Below are positions 48,464 through 58,634 of a stretch of DNA of 64,000 bases, piece by piece. Both the position numbers and the translations under genes were made by a program. The DNA is from Microthyrium microscopicum. Lineage: Eukaryota > Ascomycota > Dothideomycetes > Microthyriales > Microthyriaceae. How positions within the stretch are numbered: position 1 is the first letter of the stretch; every line of letters starts with the position of its first letter. The DNA is taken from the NCBI GenBank assembly GCA_010405405.1, contig MU004245.1, forward strand, positions 127,256 to 191,255. The letters are read 5' to 3'. Below the pieces are notes generated by a model. The model saw only the letters and a program-made list of their open reading frames with translations, made no database searches and was not told the origin of the DNA.

Positions 48464-49550
48464 CTACTCATACAGAGCAGCCATCCGCATCTGCACATAT
48501 CCCCAAGCCGTGACGCTGTCAAATCTCTTCGGATTAGTCTCACTCCAACATCCTGGCAATGCCTCAATCATAGTATCTGGATCAGCAGTGGCGAAGAATG
48601 GAATGGAGTACCGCGGCGGGCACATCTCATTCTCCCCTGGAGGTGCCACAACTCGATGCACTGTAGAGCGCCATCGGGAGTTGCTCCAACGCTCCATCAG
48701 GTCACCAATGTTGACCAGTACTGCGTCCTCGATTGGTTCAACTTTACGAAAAACGCCAGGCTGCTTCGGATCTTCAATTTCGAGACCGCCAATGGCATCT
48801 TGAAAGAGCAAGGTTAAAGTTCCGAAGTCCGAGTGGGCAGAGATACGAGACTTTTTTCCGTCTGCGAGGAACTTGACAGGCACTGCCGGGTAGTGCAAAA
48901 GTCGTAGCTGAAAGAGGGATTGTGCATGAGTGTCGCTGAGCTGATTTTCAGACTCTAGGTCGAGTGCTAGAGCTAATGACCGTAAGATGTAATGGATCAA
49001 ATCCCGACAGTCGGTAAAGAATGACTCCATGAAGCTGTTGTTCTCATAAGACATCGCCACTAAAATATGCATTCACCTTACGGTCTGAAACCAGGGAGCT
49101 TGTCCTCTGGTAGCCAAATGTTAGGCTGCTGTTCGTCATCAACATTTCCGCTTTCAAAGCTCTCCTTGACATCTGGGATCTGTCGCAATGCTTCTAGATC
49201 TTCCTCGCTAAAAACATTTTGCGTAACCTTTTCCAAACCTACACCTGAATAGCCGCGATGATGCGAGCCTCCAGGGGGATGCGGTGCTAGCATCTTCACC
49301 TCCTCTTCGAGGTCAAAGAATCTCTTGCTCTGGTTATGTCAGAACCCCGGTTGTAATCTCAAAGAACTCGGTGTATACAAATACGTACCCACTTGAAACA
49401 ATCAATGAGTTTCTCCCGTGCTACACTATGGTTCTTGAGAAAGACGAATCCCACGTTTCGAAATGCCGCATCGATTTCAAAAGCAGCCTCTTGCCGCTCA
49501 GCCTTGGATCCGTTCAAGAATTTGCCGAAATCGACAATTGGAATCGCCAT
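48464..49550 (-). CDS. 2-oxoglutarate/Fe(II)-dependent oxygenase (isopenicillin-N-synthase-like)
   Basis: Exons 49550-49389, 49329-49082 and 49034-48464 give 326 aa. The N-terminal DIOX_N part begins MAIPIVDFGKFLNG. The catalytic core shows the iron ligands H204-x-D206 in ISAHSDFGTLTLL and H263 in RSTVHRVV, and the 2OG-binding RYSIPFF (Arg278, Ser280). Such enzymes hydroxylate or desaturate small molecules in secondary metabolism or gibberellin-like pathways. No biosynthetic backbone gene lies nearby. Substrate unknown. Confidence 0.93.
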
Positions 49551-50445
49551 TTCAGTGTACAGCTGAGGTTGAAACGAAGGAGCAAACCAAACTGGAAATT
49601 CTCAGGAATAGAGTACCTGTCAGATCAAGTAGTTTTTGGAACTGTAAGCTTATGTGGGGCAGATTTCCAATTCGGCGTGCATATGCTCCAAGCAGGAACG
49701 ATCGACTATCATATTAGCGACTACCAACTGCGGTAACCAGTTCGTTAAACTAACATTTACCAATATTGTCCGATGCATGAACGCCATCCGGACACAAATA
49801 AACTGTGTCATCAAAACTTAAACAACGATCAAGGATGATATGATCACGAATTGTAGCATACTACTCATCTTGGATATGCCCATTAGTCGGCTTTTATGAC
49901 ACTGTTTCTAGCACTTTTCAACATCAATATTTTCTAGCCAAGCAAACTCCAGATATTATCTCTAAGCTCGATTCCTTCGGTTTTGCTCTCTTGTAACCCA
50001 TCTTCATATGACACTTTAGATTCCTCCTCCACCATCGTCATAATGATGTTTTACTCACTACCCAAGTAGATGCCTAATAGCATCTCATGTCGAGCAGTAG
50101 AAGTAGCAGAGATTAATACAAAGATTGGAAATTCAACACAGCGTGTGTCAAATTCCATGTGGCTCAAAATTATCAATCCTACCATGATTATTTCTGCACA
50201 CAGTCATAAATCAAGTTTCCATCATTGTCCTGCCCGGTCAATCCAAGAAGCCTACCTAGTACAGCCAAACATAGCTCCAGTATGTGGAGGATAATTCGGT
50301 CTATTCTCACCAGTGCGCTAGTTACTGTAGGGCGTGCAGGTTACCCCAAGAGGAGCACATTTCTACTCCACCAATTTCACTTCAGAGCATTCTCTTTAGA
50401 TTTCCTCCACTTTCTTACCGACACAAAGAAAAAGCACATACACAC
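49551..50445. other. divergent intergenic region, oxygenase and dehydratase
   Basis: About 0.9 kb carrying both promoters. Reading frames in it, including one continuous with the upstream of the dehydratase, were judged non-coding because family similarity begins only at 50446. Confidence 0.5.
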
Positions 50446-51411
50446 ATGTCGAATAAAGTACCAGAAACTGCAGCCGGTGCCGTCAGGGCCAGAGTTCGAA
50501 TTCGGGATCACATCTACCAAACACCTCTGATTCCAGCCAGACAAGTCGGAAAGGACGATGGATCTTCAGTTTTATTCAAGGCGGAAAACTTTCAACTTAC
50601 AGGATCTTTCAAAATCAGGGGCGCCATGTCCAAACTTTCCGCTCAATCTCACGACTCGCGACTGATCACAGCATCATCCGGAAACCATGGCATTGGTGCT
50701 GCATGCGCAGCAAAAGCACTTCACAAAGACGTGACAGTGGTCCTCCCAGAGACTGTCTCAAAAGCAAAGCTAGAAAAACTTCAAACATATGGAGTCAAAG
50801 TCATTTTGCACGGCGCAGAAACTGGACTGGCAGAACAGCATGCTCAGCATCTCGCCACTTCAGAGAACTACACATACATCTCACCATATAACGATCCAGA
50901 CATTATAGCCGGCCAAGGGACAATTGCACTCGAGCTTCTCGAGCAGTGCAAGAAAATCGACAATGTTTTTGTGGCAATGGGAGGCGGAGGATTGGTCAGT
51001 GGCATTGGATCTGTTATGAAAGCCTTCAGCCCTGAGACGAGGATATACGGGGTTTCTGCCAGCAACTCAAAGGCTCTAGCTGAGTCTATTGCTGCTCGCC
51101 ACGTTGTAGAGACTGAGCATCACCCTACCTTGGCCGATGGTGTTGCAGGTGGTATTGACGATGATACTGTTACACTGCCTCTTGCAATGGCGGTTATTGA
51201 TCAAGTCATTGAGTGCAATGAATCTGAGATTCAGTCTGCATTGAAGACTTTTGCGTTCGAGGAAAACATGATTGTTGAAGGCTCAGCTGCTCTTGCTCTT
51301 GCCGGGTACAACAAGGTTGCAAAAACTTTAGCTGGTCAGACGAGCATTCTTATATTATGTGGTGCAAATGTTAGCCGGGAACTTGTCTTGAAAGAAATTC
51401 TTGGATCTTGA
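50446..51411 (+). CDS. PLP-dependent serine/threonine dehydratase-like protein
   Basis: Single exon of 321 aa, fold type II PLP enzyme. The PLP-binding lysine is Lys56 in TGSFKIRGA, ASSGNHG (76-82) grips the carboxylate, and GGGGL (179-183) is the phosphate loop. It has no C-terminal ACT regulatory domain, so it looks like the catabolic/serine-racemase/hydroxyaspartate-dehydratase type rather than biosynthetic Ilv1. The chosen start MSNKVPETAA matches where homology begins; a longer in-frame upstream extension is unlikely. It converges on the PaiB-like gene, with about 245 nt between stops. Confidence 0.93.
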   Translation: MSNKVPETAAGAVRARVRIRDHIYQTPLIPARQVGKDDGSSVLFKAENFQLTGSFKIRGAMSKLSAQSHDSRLITASSGNHGIGAACAAKALHKDVTVVLPETVSKAKLEKLQTYGVKVILHGAETGLAEQHAQHLATSENYTYISPYNDPDIIAGQGTIALELLEQCKKIDNVFVAMGGGGLVSGIGSVMKAFSPETRIYGVSASNSKALAESIAARHVVETEHHPTLADGVAGGIDDDTVTLPLAMAVIDQVIECNESEIQSALKTFAFEENMIVEGSAALALAGYNKVAKTLAGQTSILILCGANVSRELVLKEILGS

Positions 51412-51655
51412 TTAGACATGACCAGCAGCTGAGATAACATTTTAGCCTACGATCAGAGATAGAGTAGCTTAGAGAGCCTATAGGTAGAGTAGCTTGAATG
51501 CATTTGATACCAAAGCATTTACGCAGGCAGTACGAGCCAATTTGATGAATCTGATCGTAAGGCAGAAATTTGAAGATCAAGATTAGGTCATGTACACTTG
51601 CATTAGTCCGATACCAAGCAGTTTCTGTCTTAATCTAAATCTCATGTACTGAATT

Positions 51656-52531
51656 CTATTTTGCAACCTTCAGCTCACCGCGTTCTTTCACAAGTTGTGC
51701 AATCTGAAGCCCAACATCTGAGCCAACATCACTGAAGCCTTGTATCACACCCTTTCGATCTCCCTCACCTAGCTCCTGGCTCATCTTAAATTTGCCTTCC
51801 ATTCGGTCTATCTCAATCTCCATACCTATAATGCTCTTCTGCAAAAGGTCAATGTATCGATCAGGGGCATCAGATACCTTCCAAGTACTCGGCTTGCCAT
51901 CAACGCCAGTATAGCCCATGACAGAACTCTCAACGTATTGCGAAAGATCGGAAATCTGTTTTGAAAGAAAGTCTCTGGTCTCTGGTGACTTTGCATCGAA
52001 ATAGATCTTAGCTCGGCCGTATACTTGTGTCGCCGCATAATTCCAGGTCGGCACAACTTTTCCAGTGGTCGGCTTTGTCTCCTTATAGAATTTTGGAGTT
52101 ACATAATGCTGAGCAGTAGCGGTGAAAAGCACTAGGACTTCTTCTTCCAGAAATTGTGCGTTGGTAGTTGCTGAACGGCTTTCTATTTCTTCAATCATGG
52201 TCTTGCTCTGTGGGTTCATTCGAGCTAAATGACACCTGAGGACTCCAAGCTCAGTCTCACTCTCTTCATCCTGAATATCGAGAAGAAATGGAATATGACT
52301 TGAAAGGATCTTTGGGAATGTTTTAGAGGATATTGCCGTTGTAAGTACCTGTTGATTTAGCATAAATTTGATCTAGGGATTGAATTTGCAATAGTCAACG
52401 ACATATTATTGAGCCATTGTAGCGCTTACGATGGCTTTGAGCCGGGTAATACTTACACCAAGGGGATTCTTGCGTATCAGCTGTCGCAATTTGGGAAGCG
52501 AGGCTTCAGCGTGCACGTCTCGGAGGTACAT
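51656..52531 (-). CDS. PaiB-like FMN-binding protein
   Basis: Exons 52531-52457 and 52348-51656 give 255 aa. It opens MYLRDVHAEASLPKLRQLIR then NPLGVLTTAIS, SSHIPFLLD and LRCHLARMNP, followed by LVLFTATAQHYVTP, which is the PaiB/FMN_bind_2 fold (split-barrel, flavin-binding, dimer). In bacteria this family is described as a negative regulator of sporulation and protease genes. In fungi its role is not established. It stands head-to-head, 426 nt apart, with a PaiA-like acetyltransferase. The intron lies right after NPLG, phase 0. Confidence 0.92.
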
Positions 52532-52957
52532 GGCTGTAAATATCCGTCTTGTGGCTGAAAAGAGATTGGTTTTTCGAAAGTACAACTTTGGTATGGTATG
52601 GAAAATTCAGAGTCAGGTATGTATATTGAGTGATCGGAAGCAAGTGCACGATCAAAATCCAAGGAGGGCATTATGCATGAAATCATCGCGCGCCCTACGG
52701 ACCGATATGTCACAGCTTACAGGGAATCAGTACCTCCAAGATAGCCGCAGCGCAACTACTAAACGGGCTTCTAATGAGTTCCAGTGAATTAGATAAGAAA
52801 AGCAAAGAACAGCATTAGTGATTATTTTGGCTCAACTTTCTTCGTACCTTTCTGTTCACTATATCTCACGCATATCTCTTGCACATCTAATATTGGGATC
52901 TCTATTTTTTCGCAAATGCTGTCTTCGCCTTATTAGTCCTCCAAATGAACTGAGAAC
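52532..52957. promoter_or_regulatory. putative shared promoter of the PaiB-like/PaiA-like pair
   Basis: The 426 nt between the two divergent start codons. No clear TATA pair or palindrome was picked out, but the compact layout suggests co-regulation. Confidence 0.45.
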
Positions 52958-53497
52958 ATGAATACACCCTCTATTTCCTTTGCTTTGCGCGATGCTCGGC
53001 CTGAAGATGCAACGCAGATTGCAGAACTGGGAGCCCTCGTGTTCAGCGCTACCTATGGGCATTCGATAAAGCCGCACGAATTAAAGGCGTACCTGAAGAA
53101 ATCATACAGCTTCGAAGCAACCATGGAGGACATAGCAAATCCACTCAAGGATATGATTGTTGCGACTGAAAATGCCGACAATCGCATTGTCGGTTTCGGA
53201 CTGTTGACTCGAAGCTCGACCGAATTATGCATCAGGCATATGGACAATATAGTTGAGCTTCAACGACTTTACATACACCCGGCTTACCGCAGCAAAGGAA
53301 TCGGGAGGTCACTTGCAGAAAGGTTAGAAACGGTGGCGATACAACAGCACTTCTTCCACATATGGCTTGGAGTTTGGGAAGAAAACCAAAATGCGATGAC
53401 TTTGTATGAGAAATGGGGATATAAAAAGATTGGTGAGCGTGATTTTAGTGTTGGCACAATAACACAAGTCGGTTACATTCTCATCAAGAAGCTCTAA
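52958..53497 (+). CDS. PaiA-like GNAT N-acetyltransferase
   Basis: Single exon of 179 aa in the Gcn5-related acetyltransferase fold. Acetyl-CoA-binding motif A is IVELQRLYIHPAYR, then SKGIGRSLAERL (residues 112-123, Q/R-x-x-G-x-G/A loop). The following HIWLGVWEENQNAMTLYEKW and WGYKKIGERDF closely recall Bacillus PaiA, which acetylates spermidine and spermine. The intronless gene lies divergently beside the PaiB-like gene. Polyamine acetylation would be a reasonable guess, not shown. Confidence 0.92.
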   Translation: MNTPSISFALRDARPEDATQIAELGALVFSATYGHSIKPHELKAYLKKSYSFEATMEDIANPLKDMIVATENADNRIVGFGLLTRSSTELCIRHMDNIVELQRLYIHPAYRSKGIGRSLAERLETVAIQQHFFHIWLGVWEENQNAMTLYEKWGYKKIGERDFSVGTITQVGYILIKKL

Positions 53498-53834
53498 ACT
53501 TATCTTCTGTGCCCACTGCATATCTTCTTTGAGTTGATAGCATCATAAAATCTCAAACATGGGTCCTGCTCAATTCACTACAGAGTGCTCTTTTGCTCAA
53601 ATTTACCGTTCTATGTGTAAATCAATATTTTTTAGCCTGGCATTTATATCACACATCCAGGAGATCAGGGAAATTTTCTTTGTTCCTAGATTTGTGATCT
53701 TACTACCTTATTGTCTGATATAGCACAAAGGCTATGTTAACTTAGAACAATCTACCATAACGTTACATATAGCGGCTTTAGGCACAACAAATTCGAAATT
53801 AAGTCTATCCAAATCAGCTCACCTTAAGCATAAA
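53498..53834. other. intergenic
   Basis: About 340 nt between the PaiA-like gene and the orphan gene at 53835. Nothing was recognised. Confidence 0.5.
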
Positions 53835-54389
53835 ATGAATCCCCGAGCTGTAATCCGTTCCTCTGGCGGTGATCTTCCACCACTTCCCAACCCACCAGAC
53901 TGGAAAATCAAGCCAGGCGAGTCTCCAAGAGTCTATTGGATCTGGCGTGCCGAATGGGAACCTAAATGGGAATTTTGGCATGACTGGGACGCGAATGGCC
54001 ACGTAGTCAGCTCTCCAGATCAAGTTTTCGATGGCATATTTGGCTGGATTCTGCCAACGAAAATTAATTTCGTGCCATTTGGGTGGTCAGTCGACTTGAA
54101 TTCAACAGTCTGGGAGTATCTGCGATGTCGTGCCTACGGTATTGCGGCACAAGAACCTATTGTCCCAAAAGATCTTAGTCGCAAGGCCTGGATTCGAAGG
54201 GCAGAAAGAGACATCTCTCAGTTGGACCACGCTATCAAGGTGCTTCAGCACTTGCAATGTCTGAACAAGATCCATACAAATGAGACAGCCTACCATATGG
54301 CTGAACCATGGCTTATGGACGAGATCAAGGCACTTGAGCAAATCAGGTTGCGAATGACATTCCGCTTCAACCAAAGACTCGCACGATGA
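53835..54389 (+). CDS. Trp-rich orphan hypothetical protein
   Basis: Single exon of 184 aa, starting MNPRAVIRSSGGDLPPLPNP. The first half is rich in tryptophan and proline (VYWIWRAEWEPKWEFWHDWD), and the second half is a charged helix (IRRAERDISQLDHAIKVLQH). It has no signal peptide or membrane segment. I recognise no family. Coding is supported by even codon use and a typical start context, but no independent confirmation is available. Confidence 0.6.
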   Translation: MNPRAVIRSSGGDLPPLPNPPDWKIKPGESPRVYWIWRAEWEPKWEFWHDWDANGHVVSSPDQVFDGIFGWILPTKINFVPFGWSVDLNSTVWEYLRCRAYGIAAQEPIVPKDLSRKAWIRRAERDISQLDHAIKVLQHLQCLNKIHTNETAYHMAEPWLMDEIKALEQIRLRMTFRFNQRLAR

Positions 54390-55222
54390 TCGAGCTTGAC
54401 TATTCGTCAGTTCAAGTCATTGGGTCGCAATCGATCAAACTTGGGCAGTTGTATAACTTCCTTTCCAATGAATATTGAATTCTAAATGAAGGCTGAAATT
54501 TCAGCTCTTTCTTCAACTCACTTCGTTCTTCATTCTCGTTATGAAACAATCGCGATCTGGTAAACTGTGAGCTAAGACATATGTTATGAGACTGTGTTAT
54601 TACTACTATCTTGGAGTTTCGCTTTTTAGAAGAAGCTGATCTCATACTCTTATACGTGTTCTAGATATCGCTCTATTATCAGTCCTTATTTGTTTTCTAT
54701 CTCTGTACTATGGAAAGTATATCTCCACTAAAGCCCAATATTTAACAGTACCGGTAAGTTTCATAACATTCTGCCTGAACTAGGTTTTACTTACTCTCCA
54801 TCAGTATCTACAGTAACAATCCAGAAGGTAAGAATACTCTACATCAACATAGTCTCGAAGCATCCTCAAAAGATACTTTGAGAATCCCATGACAAATTTT
54901 GGGATAGAGTTGTTGTCATGGTATAGATCATCCCTTACAAGTAAAAAAAAATACACTTCTATACTATCTCAAGAACTCTATCTATTTGAAGCAAAGCTGC
55001 TCACCGGAAATAAAAATTGTCTTCCATATAATAAGAATATAGCCCAAAAAGCTGTATCTTATGAATATAAGGCGTAAAAAACTTCGCCTAGGATGAACCT
55101 ACACACACAAAGCTTCATATGTACTCTCAGAAACAGCTTGGTGAACCAAAAAAACACTTTTATATAATGGATAACAGCACAAAAATTCGTATCTTCTCAA
55201 TACAAAGCAAAAGAAAAAAATT
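54390..55222. other. AT-rich intergenic region
   Basis: About 0.83 kb of AT-rich sequence between the orphan gene and the tRNA-like gene. Short frames here show no features. Confidence 0.5.
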
Positions 55223-55314
55223 CGCTGACGACAAGATTTGAACTTGCGCGACCGAAGCCAATAGATATCAAATAAAATTCAAGTCTATCCCATTAACCAC
55301 TCTGGCACGTCCTA
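55223..55314 (-). tRNA. tRNA-Ser(UGA)-like gene with intron
   Basis: Read on the minus strand, the D-arm is CCAGAGTGGTTAATGG. The anticodon stem ATAGA pairs with TCTAT, with the loop starting CTTGAA, which gives a TGA anticodon. An extra 11 nt inside the loop would be a canonical tRNA intron. A long variable arm (GGC TTCG GTC) marks a class II (Ser/Leu) tRNA. The T-arm is GCAAG TTCAAAT CTTGT, and seven T residues for polymerase III termination follow at 55220-55214. The acceptor stem pairs at only four of seven positions (GACG with CGTC), so it may be a pseudogene or a diverged copy. Confidence 0.6.
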
Positions 55315-55727
55315 CATTGGGTTAGCAAGGATCAGTCATCCGAGCATAAATTCACTAACAGCTTTAGGAGAAAAATCGTTATTTCAACATCATAATTTCT
55401 CGAAAATTGATAAATATACTACGCTAAAAGACAATTTCTTCTCAACTCCTTTTCGGCCGGATGAAGCTACCTGAAGCCATATAGCATACGAAGGTCTCTG
55501 ATGGACTGAGATAGAAGACTTCTTGCAGCATTTCTTCGCGTATGGATTAAAGTTGGTGTGCTTCCCGCAGTGGTCGTAGGTAAGTAGCAATTCAGACTAG
55601 AATAGTCTAGATATCAAGCCTCAATACTTGCAGTGTGTAGTTTTATAATCCCTTTGAGACGTTCATCTATTTAACATCGCTGAAAAAGTCTACATTAGGA
55701 GCGGAACTGGCTGGTTTTGATCCAAGA
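55315..55727. other. intergenic
   Basis: About 410 nt between the tRNA-like gene and the extended-SDR stop. No feature was recognised. Confidence 0.5.
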
Positions 55728-56768
55728 TCAACACAGAAAACTTTCAACGTTGGCTTTGACACTGTCTTTTAGACCAACCCAGCCTGACTTACCAACTCCC
55801 TTGACAAGTTCTTCCGCTCTCTGATTCGGGACTTCAGCAATATCTTTACCTTTGTCAACCATCTGCGGGAACTCTCTGTCAGGATGAAGTTCCTTGAACA
55901 TTCCAATGACCTGCGGCCAGCTATACCGCTCCGCAAAGCCAAACAGTCGCTCTCCATTCACACCCGGTGTGACCAAAGCTGCCAAATACAACTTTCCTGC
56001 ATCTAATGTATCAATATGCCACTGTGGTTCCATCTGACTCATAATCTCGACTCCCTGACCATAGAATAAATCCTTTAGAAAACCCGCTGTGCTCGGAATC
56101 CCTTGATTCTTCGGATCCAAACAGCTTCCCAGCACCGTATCAATCAACAGCGTATTGAATGCAAACGCAGGCTTCTCCTTGTCCACCCACTCCCAGCATG
56201 CCCTCTCCATCTCCGTCTTCAGCGCCATAAACGGTGCCCACCCCTTTTCGCCCGGCTTCAACGTCTCATCCCGCGCAATCCGCACCGCTTCGTCATTCCA
56301 TGTCTTCTCCGTCAATACAAACCGCGTATCCGCTTTCGGTGTATACGCGGCCCACGCCGAACTTGTCATGGCTATAGACTTGACACTCGGTGTGCGCTTC
56401 GCAGCCTCAAAGAGCGCAATGTGCAGTGGCGCGTAGTCGGCGAGCGCGGCATCAAGGTCTGGTATAAATATCTCGACTGGGCCGGCAATGTGCGCAATGC
56501 CAGACACGTCGACGATGCAGTCGTCCCAAGCGTAGGGCGCGGCCATGTCGGGCACTTCAAACAGCTCAAAGCGGCCGGCGCCATGGCGCGTGTTAAAGAG
56601 CGGTGTTAGCCACGCGTTTTTGCTCGCGTTGCGGACGGTGCCGCGGACGCGATAGCCGGCGGCGAGGATTTGGTCGCAGGCATGGCTGCCGATGAGGGAG
56701 TTGGCGGCGGTGACGAGGATGATGGAGTTTAGGGGGATTGATGGGTTTTGGAGGGTTGGTGGCGCCAT
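55728..56768 (-). CDS. extended-SDR NAD(P)-dependent reductase (dihydroflavonol-reductase-like)
   Basis: Single exon of 346 aa. The N-terminal Rossmann part reads IILVTAANSLIGSHACDQIL, a variant of the T-G-x-x-G-x-x-G loop, followed by AAGYRVRGTVRNASK, typical of fungal ketoreductases and cinnamoyl-CoA or dihydroflavonol reductase relatives. The catalytic serine is in AMTSSAW. At the Tyr-x-x-x-Lys position the sequence is FMALK, so the tyrosine is replaced by phenylalanine. It lies 500 nt downstream of the second Nod19-like gene, same strand. The substituted residue suggests altered activity or a non-catalytic role. Confidence 0.9.
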   Translation of the reverse strand: MAPPTLQNPSIPLNSIILVTAANSLIGSHACDQILAAGYRVRGTVRNASKNAWLTPLFNTRHGAGRFELFEVPDMAAPYAWDDCIVDVSGIAHIAGPVEIFIPDLDAALADYAPLHIALFEAAKRTPSVKSIAMTSSAWAAYTPKADTRFVLTEKTWNDEAVRIARDETLKPGEKGWAPFMALKTEMERACWEWVDKEKPAFAFNTLLIDTVLGSCLDPKNQGIPSTAGFLKDLFYGQGVEIMSQMEPQWHIDTLDAGKLYLAALVTPGVNGERLFGFAERYSWPQVIGMFKELHPDREFPQMVDKGKDIAEVPNQRAEELVKGVGKSGWVGLKDSVKANVESFLC

Positions 56769-57267
56769 TGGTTTTTGATGGTTGGATTCAACTTTGCTTG
56801 AATTCTAGAATTTCTTGCTAATATTTGGAGTATGATCGAATGTGAAGATCAGCTTCTTTCAAAAATCTGGAAATATGCTAGTTTAAGTAGTACTTTTAAT
56901 ACTGCATGATTTAAACCTGCATTTTCGGATCTCCACTATCTTACTGCATGGTGATCTACCAAAGACACCTTGTTGAGGATCATGTCTTGCTCAAAAACCA
57001 TTTTGTACTACGATCATATGTCATCTCATTTAGAGATGTGACATAAGCGAGCTGGCGCATCGGACTGCTGAAAAGTTGAGCCCAGAGATATGAAGATCTT
57101 CGTCATACTTTTCTCTCATTGTAACTCGCATACCATGTCATAGTTCAATGCGTTGTTTCCGGATCATATACAGCATGTTTTGTAAGATATAGAGAACTCG
57201 CTCTTTGGAAGGGAAAGTGGTATTTCATAATCATTTAAGTTCGACCTTACAGATCCATTCCAATTCA
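56769..57267. other. intergenic
   Basis: About 500 nt between the extended-SDR start and the Nod19-like gene 2 stop. Nothing was recognised. Confidence 0.5.
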
Positions 57268-58634
57268 TTACTTTAGTCCCCATAACGATCCAAAGAAAGA
57301 GCCTGCTGGATTCGTCTGCGCCTTATGATCGATTCCCATTGACCCAGGCTTAGGATGAGTGCCTGGAGTAAGTGGACTGAACACAAAGCTCATCCCCATT
57401 TCACCAATGTCTGATCCAGCCCATTTCCCAGCAGCAGGTTTAGCTCTGTGATTGCAAGTCAGTTATAGAACCCCAAAATATGACTGTACAGCAGAAACTT
57501 ACGCAGGATGTTTATCCAAATCAAAATACGCTTCAACCTCCATTTGGTCTCCTCTAATAATCTTCATCGGATCCGTACACTGCGTCATATTACTCACCCC
57601 CGTCCCCGCCTGTCCATAAACCGCCTGTGAATCGCACACCGTCCGTCCATTCACCCTCAGCGTAATACTCGTCCCACCATCATGTACTCGCCCACGTCGT
57701 AACAACATATATCCGTCCATCACAGCAGTTGCTGGCGTGCCCTTGATGGTAAACTTGTTGTATCCTGGCCAGCCACGGATACTCGGCATACTCCAGCCAT
57801 CACACTGGTTCATGGCAAACATTACTACGCCACTGTCCAAGTAGCCGGCTGGCTGGCCGGGCACGTAGTCGATTTCGGTGACAGCGTAGACGTCCTTGGT
57901 TGTGTTGGCGTGGTTGACGAGTTCGGCGGAGAGCATGATTTTGTCGTCTTTGCCGAGATAGTAGCCGGCTGGGAAGGCGCCGTCCGGGGTCGTGTATAGG
58001 CCGGAGGAGGTTTCGTTGCCGCCGACGCCGGTTAGGGGCGCGAAGCTGAGGATGCGCGAGGGTGATGAGTCTTTGGCTTTGACGTTGCAGGCGAACGGCG
58101 ATTGTGGCTGCTTGTCGAGGTTGCTGTATGTGACGTGGTGGTTCTCGATGCCGTTGGAGAGTTGGGCGGGCGAGCCGTCTTCGTATTTGAGTTCGGTGTG
58201 GGCTTTGAGGATGGTCACGTCAGAGGGAAAACCGGAGACTGTGCTGGCCATTGTGTTGGTGTTGGCGTTGATCTTTATGCCTAGTCCACCGGTTTTGGCG
58301 GCAGCTTTTTGAAGTTGTTCTTCTGTGAGTAGAGTTATTGGGCCGAACCAGATGCTGCTCTTCTTTGCGCCAGCTGCTTTCATCGTTGAAGTCTCAGCCA
58401 CTGATTTTGCTATTCGCATTTTGGGAACGTTGGCTGCCATTATACCGGCAGTCGCCTTGAAGTAGCCATCTTGAAGCTGATCTAGGCTGGGTGTTTGAGC
58501 ATATTTTGGCTGTTGCTGCCGGCGTTCTATTCCTGTTAGATCACATGAAGAATTATCATATAAACCAGCTCACCAATGTCCACCGGAGTTCCCAACACCA
58601 ATGGTGCAGCGACAAGTATCGATGGAATCTTCAT
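57268..58634 (-). CDS. secreted Nod19-like protein 2
   Basis: Exons 58634-58574, 58532-57503 and 57445-57268 encode 422 aa. The signal peptide MKIPSILVAAPLVLGTPVD precedes a basic linker. The body shares with the gene at 43977-45657 the segments WFGPITLL, GIENHHVTY, AGYYLGKDDKIMLSAELVNH, IDYVPGQPAGYLD, GRVHDGGTSITLRVNGRTVC and FDLDKHPA. Here the HDGG motif is intact and not split by a micro-exon. The last intron lies after KHPA in both genes. By resemblance it is a SURNod19-type secreted protein, possibly metal-binding; the label is moderately sure. Confidence 0.85.
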
